A DNA stretch of 64,000 nucleotides from Micavibrio_B sp964633355 (lineage in GTDB: Bacteria > Pseudomonadota > Alphaproteobacteria > Micavibrionales > Micavibrionaceae): positions 62,001 to 126,000 of the forward strand of contig CAZWGO010000001.1 of the NCBI GenBank assembly GCA_964633355.1, in the 5' to 3' direction. Shown here piece after piece: positions 27,349 to 35,655 of this stretch. The notes below the pieces were generated by a model. That model was not told the origin of the DNA and ran no database searches. It worked only from the letters and a program-made list of their open reading frames with translations. How positions within the stretch are numbered: position 1 is the first letter of the stretch; each line of letters begins with the position of its first letter. The position numbers and the translations under genes are program-made.

Positions 27349-27690
27349 TTAAGCAGCGCGCTCGTTTGGAATGCCTTTTTCAGTGAACAGGTCTTCCAAT
27401 TCGCCGGATGTATACATTTCACGCACGATATCACAGCCGCCGACGAATTCGCCCTTCACATAAAGTTGTGGAATGGTCGGCCAGTTGGTGAATTCCTTGA
27501 TGCCCTGACGGATTTCATCGTCTTCCAGAACATTGATGCCTTTGAATTTTACGCCCAGTTGACCGAGAACTTGCACAACCGCCGCAGAAAAACCGCATTG
27601 CGGGAAAACAGGTGTGCCTTTCATAAATAAAACCACATCGTTGCTGTCGACTTCGTTCTTGATACGGTTGAAAGCTTTATCTTCTGTCAT
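27349..27690 (-). CDS. grxD: Monothiol glutaredoxin (CGFS type)
   Basis: A 113-residue class II glutaredoxin that carries and delivers [2Fe-2S] clusters. The active-site segment is PQCGFS with Cys32. The later NWPTIPQLYVKGEFVGGCDI segment holds the cis-Pro and the GG turn that bind glutathione. It lies directly after a BolA-family gene on the minus strand; Grx4 and BolA proteins form a cluster-binding complex. Confidence 0.95.
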   Translation of the reverse strand: MTEDKAFNRIKNEVDSNDVVLFMKGTPVFPQCGFSAAVVQVLGQLGVKFKGINVLEDDEIRQGIKEFTNWPTIPQLYVKGEFVGGCDIVREMYTSGELEDLFTEKGIPNERAA

Positions 27691-27706
27691 GTGAGGGCCT
27701 TTTTAA

Positions 27707-27946
27707 TTATGCTTCGTTTGGAATTTGTGTCTGTAAGGCAAGGGCGTGAAGTTCTCCGCCCATTTTTCCTTGCAGGGCCTTATAGACCATTTGATGTTGC
27801 TGAACCCGGCTTTTGCCGATGAAGGCTGAGGATACGACCAGTGCTGAATAATGATCGCCATCTCCGGCAAGATCGGTAATCGTCACTTGCGCATCGGAAA
27901 GGGCTTCCTTGATCATCTGCTCGATAGCAGAGGCATCCATGGGCAT
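27707..27946 (-). CDS. BolA family protein
   Basis: A 79-residue protein of the BolA/IbaG fold, partner of the CGFS glutaredoxin in Fe-S cluster handling. The central HYSALVVSSAFIGKSRVQQHQMVYKAL segment (split here: HYSALVVSS and RVQQHQMVYKAL) holds the conserved His and the family's helix. I chose ATG 27946 because AAGGA lies seven bases upstream; an in-frame GTG at 27952 is too near that ribosome site. It is 16 bases upstream of grxD in the same operon. Confidence 0.92.
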   Translation of the reverse strand: MPMDASAIEQMIKEALSDAQVTITDLAGDGDHYSALVVSSAFIGKSRVQQHQMVYKALQGKMGGELHALALQTQIPNEA

Positions 27947-28027
27947 GGGCACATCCTTCTGGGGTTCATATTAGGTGGAGATAATAAGCTGTTCGGTTTG
28001 AACGTCAACCCAAAACCCTTTAGTTAT

Positions 28028-30271
28028 TTATCTCTGGCCAGCCATATAACCCGGCAACCATGCCTCGTTCGTGTTTATCAGATCCGTAATTTTTGCATGG
28101 CTATCACCAACCAATAAACTGTCGCCTCCGGTGGTTCCTAAAGTGATAACCGTGATGTTTTGCGCGCCTGCGGCGGCGATAATTTTGTCGGCGTTATTTG
28201 TCGTGATGATATAACGGGCCTGATCTTCGCCGTACCAGAAAGCAGGGTCTTTTTCGCCGTCCAGCTTTGCACCGATTTTGCCTGCCATCGCCATTTCGGT
28301 GATCGCAACCAATACGCCGCCATCGCTGATATCATGGCAAGCACTCACCTGACCGCTGACAATTAGTTCGCGGACAAAGTCGCCATTACGTTTTTCAATC
28401 TGGAGATCGACAGGCGGCGGCGGACCGATTTCCTGACCGTGAATTTCACGCAAGAACAAGGATTGACCCAGATGCGAACACGCACCGCCGATTAATAGGA
28501 TGGTTTCGTCTTTAGCCGTGAAGGCAAGGCCGACTGATTTTTTGAAGTCGGAGATTAATCCGACGCCGCCGATAACAGGGGTTGGCAAAATAGCCTGACC
28601 ACTGGTTTCGTTATAAAGCGATACGTTACCGGAGACGATTGGATAAGACAAAGCGCGGCAGGCATCGCCCATACCTTCTAAACATCCAACGAATTGCCCC
28701 ATGATTTCAGGTTTTTCGGGATTGCCGAAGTTTAAGTTGTTGGTCACGGCCAAAGGCGTCGCGCCCACGGCTGTAATGTTCCTCCAGCTTTCGGCGACAA
28801 TTTGCTTGCCGCCTTCATACGGATCGGCATAGCAATAGCGCGGCGTACAGTCTGAAGAGATCGCCAGCGCCTTATCCTTGCCTTCGATCTTGACCATCGC
28901 CGCATCGGCGGCGCGGCCTGCTTGGTTATTGTAATAGCCCGGTGAGTAAATCGTTTCACCGCCGACAAGAGAGTCATATTGCTCCCAGATCCAGCGTTTG
29001 GAAGCAAGGTCAGGGCACGCCATGAGTTTTTTGAGATCGGCCAGAATATCTTTCGATCCGAAATTCGCGTTGTCGATGGCGCCCGGTGTTGGTGTTTTAA
29101 CATGCGGACGATCGTAAAGCGGCGATTGATCGACGAGGGGCGGCACCGGAATATCGCACCATGTTTCGCCATACATATTGAGCTTTAAGTGCTGGTCGTC
29201 GGTTGTGTAGCCGATGACGGCGAAATCGAGATCCCATTTTTCAAAGATCGCGCGTGCTTCATCTTCGCGGCCCGGTTTCAGGATCATCAGCATGCGTTCC
29301 TGTGATTCAGAGAGCATGATTTCGTAAGGAACCATGTTCTGTTCACGCTGGGGCACATCATCCAGATTAAGCACAACGCCAATCTCGCCTTTGGACGCGA
29401 TCTCGACAGCGGAAGAGGTCAGGCCTGCGGCTCCCATATCCTGAATGGAAATGATGCAGTCTTTTTGCATGATCTCAAGACAGGCTTCGATCAATAGTTT
29501 TTCAGTGAACGGGTCACCGACCTGCACGGTCGGGCGTTCGCCTTCGACGCCGTCTTCGAATTCCTTGGAAGACATCGTCGCGCCATGAATACCGTCGCGG
29601 CCTGTTTTGGAACCGACATAAACGATTGGCTGCCCGACGCCAGCGCCGCGCGCGTAGTAAATCTTATCCTGATCGGCGAGACCGACGGTCATTGCGTTGA
29701 CGAGGATATTACCGTTATAGGATTTGTGGAAATTGGTTTCGCCGCCGACAGTCGGTACGCCGACGCAGTTGCCGTAGCCGGCAATACCGGCAACGACGCC
29801 AGAAACAAGCGATCGCATTTTAGGATGGCTTGGATCACCGAAGCGCAGCGCATTGATATTGGCAATCGGGCGTGCGCCCATCGTGAACACATCGCGCATG
29901 ATGCCGCCCACGCCCGTCGCTGCGCCTTGATATGGCTCGATATAGGAAGGGTGGTTGTGCGATTCCATTTTGAAAACGGCCGCTTGTCCATCGCCGATAT
30001 CGATAACACCTGCATTTTCGCCCGGGCCCTGAATAACCCAAGGCGCATTGGTCGGCAGTTTCTTCAAATGCAAACGGGATGATTTATAAGAGCAGTGCTC
30101 GGACCACATAACCGAGAAAATACCGAGTTCTGTATAGGTCGGCGTACGGCCAAGGATATTGAGCAGGTTTTTATACTCATCGGATGACAGGCCGAAATCA
30201 CGACCTAATTGTTCGGTGACTTCCGGCTCGCGGATTATCGGTTTTTGTTTTATCTGTGCGGACGATTTCAT
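28028..30271 (-). CDS. purL: Phosphoribosylformylglycinamidine synthase, large subunit
   Basis: Catalyses the ATP-dependent conversion of FGAR to FGAM in purine synthesis, taking ammonia from PurQ with PurS as a bridge. The 747-residue small-type PurL has WSEHCSYKSS near residue 55, the ATP/metal segment ESHNHPSYIEPYQGAATGVG, and later AISSDCTPRY and CHDISDGGV. Its ATG overlaps the stop of a 51-codon gene that in turn overlaps purQ, so three genes are translationally chained. Confidence 0.97.
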   Translation of the reverse strand: MKSSAQIKQKPIIREPEVTEQLGRDFGLSSDEYKNLLNILGRTPTYTELGIFSVMWSEHCSYKSSRLHLKKLPTNAPWVIQGPGENAGVIDIGDGQAAVFKMESHNHPSYIEPYQGAATGVGGIMRDVFTMGARPIANINALRFGDPSHPKMRSLVSGVVAGIAGYGNCVGVPTVGGETNFHKSYNGNILVNAMTVGLADQDKIYYARGAGVGQPIVYVGSKTGRDGIHGATMSSKEFEDGVEGERPTVQVGDPFTEKLLIEACLEIMQKDCIISIQDMGAAGLTSSAVEIASKGEIGVVLNLDDVPQREQNMVPYEIMLSESQERMLMILKPGREDEARAIFEKWDLDFAVIGYTTDDQHLKLNMYGETWCDIPVPPLVDQSPLYDRPHVKTPTPGAIDNANFGSKDILADLKKLMACPDLASKRWIWEQYDSLVGGETIYSPGYYNNQAGRAADAAMVKIEGKDKALAISSDCTPRYCYADPYEGGKQIVAESWRNITAVGATPLAVTNNLNFGNPEKPEIMGQFVGCLEGMGDACRALSYPIVSGNVSLYNETSGQAILPTPVIGGVGLISDFKKSVGLAFTAKDETILLIGGACSHLGQSLFLREIHGQEIGPPPPVDLQIEKRNGDFVRELIVSGQVSACHDISDGGVLVAITEMAMAGKIGAKLDGEKDPAFWYGEDQARYIITTNNADKIIAAAGAQNITVITLGTTGGDSLLVGDSHAKITDLINTNEAWLPGYMAGQR

Positions 30272-30423
30272 CGCTCCAAAATCCTTTTGGCAAAACTGAT
30301 CATTGATTCTTGAGGTGGCAACTTTTTATCTTTGTCGGCAATTGCACGAGTACCTTTAGACAATAGATACATAGGATGATTAAATGTCGATATAATGGTG
30401 TTTGGTTTCTTCTCGTTACTCAC
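30268..30423 (-). CDS. 51-residue protein encoded between purQ and purL
   Basis: A short frame I found by translating the purQ-purL spacer. It starts at GTG 30423, inside the purQ stop (GTGA), and stops within the purL start (ATGA), so both ends overlap neighbours by four bases. The product begins (M)SNEKKPNT and contains FNHPMYLLSKGTRAI, then ends FAKRILER. It is basic, with no membrane segment, and I do not recognise it. The double overlap is strong evidence that it is a real, translationally coupled gene; its role, perhaps within the PurSQL complex, is unknown. Confidence 0.72.
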   Translation of the reverse strand: MSNEKKPNTIISTFNHPMYLLSKGTRAIADKDKKLPPQESMISFAKRILER

Positions 30424-31112
30424 GCCAAAGCCTCAACGATACTAGCAAATAACTTCGTGCCGGATTGATTGCCTGCATGCGGGACGACGGCATCTTCCGG
30501 ATGCGGCATCATGCCCATAATGGTTTTGCTCTCGTTAAAGACACCCGCGATATTGGCAATCGAGCCGTTCGGCGCGATATCAGGATGCGCGCTATCGCCG
30601 TTCTCGTTACAGTAACGGAAAGCGATCTGGTTATTGTCTTCGAGCTTTTTTAATATGTCGGCATTGACGAAGTAATTGCCTTCACCGTGCGCAACCGGAA
30701 CCTGTATCACTTCACCGGTTGAAAATTTGCGGGTGAAATCAGTCGCGTTATTTTCGACTTTTAAGTGCACTTGTTTGCAAATGAATTTCAATGACGCATT
30801 ATGAAGAAGGCCGCCGGGAACAAGGCCGGTCTCCACCAGCATCTGAAAGCCGTTACACACCGCCAGCAATCTTGTGCCCGCATTGGCCTTGGTGATTACT
30901 TCCTTCATGATGGGCGAATGGGCCGCCATCGCGCCGCATCGCAAATAATCGCCATAAGAAAAACCGCCGGGCAGGACGATCAGGTCATAATTGGAAAGGG
31001 AGGTTTCCTTGTGCCAGACGAGGTCTGGTTTTTTTCCGGAAACATGTTCCAGTGCCATCGCCATGTCTTTTTCGCGATTGGTGCCGGGAAATACGATAAT
31101 TGCTGCTTTCAT
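30420..31112 (-). CDS. purQ: Phosphoribosylformylglycinamidine synthase, glutaminase subunit
   Basis: Class I glutamine amidotransferase that supplies ammonia to PurL. Of 230 residues, the catalytic Cys is in LLAVCNGFQML and the His-Glu of the triad in MMPHPEDAV near the C terminus. The FPGTNREKD start and LPGGFSYGDYLR oxyanion segment are diagnostic. It is the first gene of the purQ-small gene-purL chain, on the strand opposite to purC-purS. Confidence 0.97.
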   Translation of the reverse strand: MKAAIIVFPGTNREKDMAMALEHVSGKKPDLVWHKETSLSNYDLIVLPGGFSYGDYLRCGAMAAHSPIMKEVITKANAGTRLLAVCNGFQMLVETGLVPGGLLHNASLKFICKQVHLKVENNATDFTRKFSTGEVIQVPVAHGEGNYFVNADILKKLEDNNQIAFRYCNENGDSAHPDIAPNGSIANIAGVFNESKTIMGMMPHPEDAVVPHAGNQSGTKLFASIVEALA

Positions 31113-31307
31113 GGCTTTGTTTTAGACCATCAAAGCCGTGAATTTCAAAGGGTTTTAGGGGCTTGTCCAAATAAAACTTGCAAGGCTGCAAAATCTCGTT
31201 AAAAATGCCTTCAACAGGCCGCCAGACGGTCTGATGATAAAGGTGAGTTGAACAGGCTCGCAGATTATCTTGGAAAGCGAAATCCATCCCCGATCAGGGG
31301 TTTTTTT
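31113..31307 (+). ncRNA. Possible small RNA ending in a terminator
   Basis: The spacer between purQ and the ATPase zeta gene contains no gene but ends in CCCC-GATCA-GGGG followed by seven T residues (31288-31307) on the plus strand. No plus-strand gene is upstream to use that terminator, so an RNA starting around 31150 is possible. I could not fold it into a known family. The stem is only four GC pairs, so this may be a chance structure. Confidence 0.25.
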
Positions 31308-31638
31308 ATGCCGGTTTTACGTCGTTTTCGATCTGATGCGCCGCTTCGGTCAGCTTTTTTTCAATTGTGACATCGATCATATGCTCGGAAATATCGAGGT
31401 TATGGGCTTTAAAATCCCCTACCAGTTTCCTTTTGACATCGCCAAAACCCGGCTCATCGAGATTGCTGGCGATCACTTCGCGTGCATATTCATCCGCGGT
31501 TTCGCCGGTCAGGGACAGCTTCTCGGCGGCCCAAAGACCAATCAGTTTACTGGCGCGGGCCTCGATGCGGAAAAGCTTTTGCTGATCATGGGCATATTGG
31601 TTCTCGTTGAATTTGCCGCGATCATCAATTGTAGTCAT
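31306..31638 (-). CDS. F1F0-ATPase inhibitor subunit zeta (DUF1476)
   Basis: A 110-residue helical protein starting MTTIDDRGKFNENQYAHD. It matches the alphaproteobacterial zeta subunit that binds F1-ATPase and blocks reverse ATP hydrolysis, in a role like mitochondrial IF1. Family landmarks are the N-terminal inhibitory stretch, KLIGLWAAEKL in the core and GFGDVKRKLVGDF. In many alphaproteobacteria it neighbours the pur genes, as here. The start has GGAGACAAAG upstream on the minus strand. Confidence 0.9.
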   Translation of the reverse strand: MTTIDDRGKFNENQYAHDQQKLFRIEARASKLIGLWAAEKLSLTGETADEYAREVIASNLDEPGFGDVKRKLVGDFKAHNLDISEHMIDVTIEKKLTEAAHQIENDVKPA

Positions 31639-31719
31639 AATTCTTTGTCTCCGGTGGTTGGATAAAAATTTACTTATCAGGTTTTCATTGTTATATCATT
31701 GATAACTTAAGGGAACACG

Positions 31720-32604
31720 ATGCTATTTTCAACTATCCGGCCTAAACGCCGTATGATTTATGACGGTCAGGTCAAAACGATTTATGAAGGTCCGGAACCC
31801 GGAACGCTGATCCAGTATTTCAAAGACGATGCTGTCACAGGCGTCGGGGCGGATAAGAGACAGGAAACGATTGCCGGAAAAGGCGTTTTGAATAACCGGA
31901 TTTCGGCTCATTTAATGACAAAGCTGGAATCGATCGGTATTCCGACTCATTTTTTAAAGTCCGTGAATATGCGCGAACAACTTGTGCGCCAGGTCGAGAT
32001 TATTCCTGTCGAAGTCGTTATTCGCAATATTGTGGCGGGTGAATTAGCGAAGCGTCTGGGCCTGAAAGAAGGTACGGTGCTGCCATATCCTCTGGTTGAA
32101 TTTTATTACAAAAACAAAGAGCTTGGTGATCCACTGGTTTCTGAAAACCATATTGTTTCGCTTGGCTGGGCTGATCCATTCGAGCTTGAAGAAATGGTCA
32201 CGCTGGCTTACCGCATCAATGATTATCTCAACGGCTTGTTCGCCGGTCTCAATATCCGCCTTGTCGATTTCAAAGTTGAATTCGGACGTTTATTTGGTGA
32301 ATTCGAAGAATTATATATCCTGCTGGCCGACGAAATTTCGCCGGATAATTGCCGCTTATGGGATGCGAAAACCAATGAAAAGCTCGATAAAGACCGCTTC
32401 CGAGAGAATATGGGCGGTTTGATCGATGCTTATCAAGATATCGCCAAGCGCCTCGGCCTTATCCCGGAAACCGGGATTATTCAGGGCGGCAATGTTGACG
32501 AACAGATAGCCTCCGGTTTAAGTGAAATAGATAACGAGCTGGGCCGCGAAAAGAAATTGCGCTCGGTCAATAAAGCACCGCCAACCAAACCATGGAAATC
32601 ATAA
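31720..32604 (+). CDS. purC: SAICAR synthetase
   Basis: Joins aspartate to CAIR in purine synthesis. The ATP-grasp-like fold is shown by IYDGQVKTIYEG at the N terminus, VEVVIRNIVAGELAKRLG in the middle and LADEISPDNCRLWD near residue 205. It has 294 residues, some 40 more than the common 250-residue form; the extra part is a C-terminal tail (from about NVDEQIASGL to KPWKS) without a known role. It begins a plus-strand unit with purS, one base after its stop. Confidence 0.95.
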   Translation: MLFSTIRPKRRMIYDGQVKTIYEGPEPGTLIQYFKDDAVTGVGADKRQETIAGKGVLNNRISAHLMTKLESIGIPTHFLKSVNMREQLVRQVEIIPVEVVIRNIVAGELAKRLGLKEGTVLPYPLVEFYYKNKELGDPLVSENHIVSLGWADPFELEEMVTLAYRINDYLNGLFAGLNIRLVDFKVEFGRLFGEFEELYILLADEISPDNCRLWDAKTNEKLDKDRFRENMGGLIDAYQDIAKRLGLIPETGIIQGGNVDEQIASGLSEIDNELGREKKLRSVNKAPPTKPWKS

Positions 32605-32605
32605 G

Positions 32606-32839
32606 ATGAAAGCTGTTGTAAAAGTTATGCTCAAAAAAGGCGTTCTCGATCCGCAAGGAAAAGCCATTGGCCATGCGCTTTCCGGTCTGGGCCTGGATGG
32701 CGTCGGCGAAGTCCGCCAAGGCAAGATTATCGAGATCGAAGTGCCTGACGGCACCTCCGAAGCCAAGATCAAGGAAATGGCGGATAAGCTTCTCGCTAAT
32801 CCGGTTACGGAAGATTACGAAATTAAGTTACAGGCTTAA
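32606..32839 (+). CDS. purS: Phosphoribosylformylglycinamidine synthase, PurS subunit
   Basis: A 77-residue protein that bridges PurQ and PurL in the FGAM synthase complex. The alternating pattern KAVVKVMLKKGVLDPQG, ALSGLGLDGVGEVRQGK and the C-terminal LLANPVTEDYEI are standard. It is one base after purC, while its partners purQ and purL are on the other strand. Confidence 0.96.
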   Translation: MKAVVKVMLKKGVLDPQGKAIGHALSGLGLDGVGEVRQGKIIEIEVPDGTSEAKIKEMADKLLANPVTEDYEIKLQA

Positions 32840-32845
32840 TAATTA

Positions 32846-32902
32846 TTTGAACCAGAAAAGGCACGGAATATTCCGTGCATTCTGTGACTTCCGTGGTTCA
32901 AA
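32846..32902 (+). promoter_or_regulatory. Nested stem structure between purS and gcvT
   Basis: An outer 9-bp inverted repeat (TTTGAACCA at 32846, TGGTTCAAA at 32894) encloses a perfect 18-base palindrome GCACGGAATATTCCGTGC (32861-32878). No T tract follows, and it does not look like a glycine riboswitch. It may be an operator, an RNA processing site or an attenuator between the pur and gcv units. Confidence 0.5.
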
Positions 32903-32931
32903 AATGTTTCATGATGTGATCTAGTCTAGTT

Positions 32932-34005
32932 ATGAAACAAACACCCCTCCACGCCATGCATGTCGCCCTGTCTGCCAAAATGGGCGAATTCGCCGGATAT
33001 GATATGCCGCTTTATTATAATGAGGGCGTCCTAAAAGAACATGAATGGGTTCGCTCTCATGCGGGTATTTTCGATGTTTCACACATGGGGCAGGTGATTT
33101 TTCATGGAAACGATACGGTGCGTTTTCTTGAGACGATAACACCATCCAATTTTCAGACCGCTAAACCTTTCGTCTCTAAATACACTATACTGACCAATGA
33201 GTTAGGCGGTATTGTTGACGATCTGATAATTACGAAACTCTCCGATCAGAATTTCTTTGCCGTGATTAACGCAGGCTGCAAAGAAAAAGACATTGCATGG
33301 TTTGTCAGGCACTTAAGCGGCGATGTTGAAATTCAATATTTGGATGAACGCGCGCTGATCGCCATACAAGGGCCGGAAGCTGAAAAAGCCCTGCTTGAAT
33401 CTGCCGACATCGATACATCGCAGCTTGGTTACATGCGAATGATGGAGGCCGACCTTGAAGGCACGACCGTTTTCCTTTCCCGCCTTGGTTATACGGGTGA
33501 AGACGGATTTGAAATTTCCATTCCGGCAAACAAGGTTGAATCTCTCTGGGACCGCTTACTGCTCCATCCATCTGTCAAGCCGATTGGCCTTGCCGCCCGC
33601 GATAGCCTTCGCCTTGAGATGGGGTATTGTCTCTACGGACATGATATTACCGCTGAGACGACACCGCTCGAAGCTGATCTTGCCTGGGTGATGGGAAAGA
33701 ATAATTCCGGTTTTATCGGCGCGGAACATGTCAAAGCGCCGAAGCGTAAACGGGTTGGTTTTAAGCTCGTCGACAAGGGCATCGCTCGCGAGGGGGCTGA
33801 AATCCGGACCATGCGCGATGAGGTTATAGGAACCGTGACCAGCGGGACGTTTTCCCCGACTTTAAAACAATCGATCGGGCAGGGTTATGTCCCGGTTGAA
33901 TATGCCGCTGAAGGCACGCAGGTCTTGGTCCATGTGCGCGGTAATAATATTCTGGCAGAAATCGTTAAAATGCCATTTGTCCAACCGAAGGTAAAAAAGT
34001 CATGA
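32932..34005 (+). CDS. gcvT: Aminomethyltransferase (glycine cleavage T protein)
   Basis: Takes the aminomethyl group from lipoylated H protein, releasing ammonia and forming methylene-tetrahydrofolate. The 357 residues show FDVSHMGQV and the folate-domain segment SRLGYTGEDGFE, the usual landmarks. It heads gcvT-gcvH-gcvPA-gcvPB; the stop overlaps the gcvH start as ATGA. The dihydrolipoamide dehydrogenase is not in this window. Confidence 0.96.
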   Translation: MKQTPLHAMHVALSAKMGEFAGYDMPLYYNEGVLKEHEWVRSHAGIFDVSHMGQVIFHGNDTVRFLETITPSNFQTAKPFVSKYTILTNELGGIVDDLIITKLSDQNFFAVINAGCKEKDIAWFVRHLSGDVEIQYLDERALIAIQGPEAEKALLESADIDTSQLGYMRMMEADLEGTTVFLSRLGYTGEDGFEISIPANKVESLWDRLLLHPSVKPIGLAARDSLRLEMGYCLYGHDITAETTPLEADLAWVMGKNNSGFIGAEHVKAPKRKRVGFKLVDKGIAREGAEIRTMRDEVIGTVTSGTFSPTLKQSIGQGYVPVEYAAEGTQVLVHVRGNNILAEIVKMPFVQPKVKKS

Positions 34006-34385
34006 CCCCAAATATTATAGAGCAATATACGAAAGACCATGAATGGGTCAAAATCGAAAACGGCGATACAGCTGTGGTCGGGATTACCGAATATGCACAG
34101 CATGCGCTCGGTGATCTGGTTTATGTCGAACTGCCGAAAATAGGTGCGCAGTATAAAAAAGGTGCGTATTTCGCAGTTGTTGAATCCGTCAAAACCGCGG
34201 CGGAAGTTTATACGCCTGTGTCCGGCGAGGTCGTTGCCGTGAATGATGCGCTGGCCCAAGATGCCGAACTTTTAAAAGATGCCGCAAATGGCTGGATCGT
34301 GAAGATCAAGATTACCGATCAGGCCGAACTTGATGGTTTGATGGATAAAGCCCAGTACGATGAATTTGTAAAAACGCTTGGATAA
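34002..34385 (+). CDS. gcvH: Glycine cleavage H protein
   Basis: Carries the lipoyl arm that shuttles the aminomethyl group among P, T and L proteins. The lipoylated residue should be Lys64 in VVESVKTAAE. The 127-residue length and the DHEWVKIE start are typical. It is tightly packed between gcvT (4-base overlap) and gcvPA (4-base gap). Confidence 0.97.
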   Translation: MTPNIIEQYTKDHEWVKIENGDTAVVGITEYAQHALGDLVYVELPKIGAQYKKGAYFAVVESVKTAAEVYTPVSGEVVAVNDALAQDAELLKDAANGWIVKIKITDQAELDGLMDKAQYDEFVKTLG

Positions 34386-34389
34386 ATAA

Positions 34390-35655
34390 ATGCGCTATCT
34401 GCCTTTAACAAAAAATAATCGGGCAGAAATGCTCAAAGCCATCGGCGTTTCGAATGTCGATGAATTATTCAAGGATGTTCCGGCGCAGGCCATGCGCAAG
34501 GAATTAGCCGATCTGCCCTCGTATAAAAGCGAGATGGATGTCGAGCGCTCCATGCAGGCTTATGCATCACAAAATCGTGCCGCCGGTGCGGGTCCGTTTT
34601 TTCTAGGGGCGGGAATTTACAATCACCATATTCCGGCCAGCGTCGATTATATTATCCAGCGCTCTGAATTTTTAACCGCCTATACGCCGTACCAGCCGGA
34701 GATTGCGCAAGGTACGTTGCAGGTGATTTTCGAATTCCAGTCGATGATCGCGCAGCTCACTGGACAAGATATCGCCAATGCGTCGATGTATGACGGGGCC
34801 ACCGCAACGGCGGAAGCCGCCCTTATGGCGATGCGCCTTACAGGTCGTAAAAAAATCGTTCTCGGCACAGCGCTCAACCCGCAATACCGAGATGTTTTAA
34901 AAAGTTATCTCTGGAATTTTGATGACGCGGAATTATCTGAAGGTGCGCCTGATGATCAGACGGCTTGTATGATCGTTCAATCACCTGATTTCTTCGGCAC
35001 GCCGCATTCCTATGCCAAATTTAAAGAGCAATGCGACGCGGTCGGCGCAAAACTCGTTGTCGTCATTACCGAGATCGTCTCACTCGGCATGCTGCCGCCG
35101 CCAAGCGAGGCCGATATCGTTTGCGGTGAAGCGCAATCTATCGGATTGCCCATGTCGTTCGGCGGGCCGCATCTCGGCTTCTTTGCCTGCAAAGAGGAAT
35201 ATCTACGCCAGATGCCGGGACGTTTATGCGGGCAAACAAATGATGTTGACGGCAAACCCGGATTTGTCCTGACGCTATCAACCCGGGAACAACATATCCG
35301 CCGTGAAAAAGCTACGTCGAATATCTGTACCAATCAGGGTCTTTGTGCATTGGCTTTTACAGTTCATATGGCGCTTCTCGGCGAAAGCGGATTTAAAAAT
35401 CTGGCGCAGCTCAATCATGAACGCGCCTGCGCCTTGGCTGATGCCTTGGAAGCCGCAGGATTTGAAATTGAAAATGAAAATTTCTTTAATGAATTCGTAG
35501 TGAAATTAAAAATTCCTGCTGCTAATGCGATTAAAAAACTGACGCAAAAAAACATTATCGGCGGTTATGCGCTGGATGGTAACAGGCTTTTGATTTGCGC
35601 GACCGAGATGACAAAAGATGAAGATATTGCTTCTTTGGTGGAGGTGTTGTCATGA
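34390..35655 (+). CDS. gcvPA: Glycine decarboxylase, subunit 1
   Basis: The N-terminal half of the two-subunit P protein, 421 residues. It has the PLP-transferase fold but lacks the cofactor lysine, which resides in GcvPB. Segments such as FLGAGIYNHHIPASVDY, YTPYQPEIAQGTLQ and SMYDGATATAEA are characteristic. It overlaps the gcvPB start as ATGA, so the two subunits are made in step. Confidence 0.96.
   Translation: MRYLPLTKNNRAEMLKAIGVSNVDELFKDVPAQAMRKELADLPSYKSEMDVERSMQAYASQNRAAGAGPFFLGAGIYNHHIPASVDYIIQRSEFLTAYTPYQPEIAQGTLQVIFEFQSMIAQLTGQDIANASMYDGATATAEAALMAMRLTGRKKIVLGTALNPQYRDVLKSYLWNFDDAELSEGAPDDQTACMIVQSPDFFGTPHSYAKFKEQCDAVGAKLVVVITEIVSLGMLPPPSEADIVCGEAQSIGLPMSFGGPHLGFFACKEEYLRQMPGRLCGQTNDVDGKPGFVLTLSTREQHIRREKATSNICTNQGLCALAFTVHMALLGESGFKNLAQLNHERACALADALEAAGFEIENENFFNEFVVKLKIPAANAIKKLTQKNIIGGYALDGNRLLICATEMTKDEDIASLVEVLS

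Noticed and set aside
32840..32931. Glycine riboswitch before gcvT.
   Set aside because: The spacer is only 92 bases and lacks the tandem aptamer layout; a nested palindrome is present instead.
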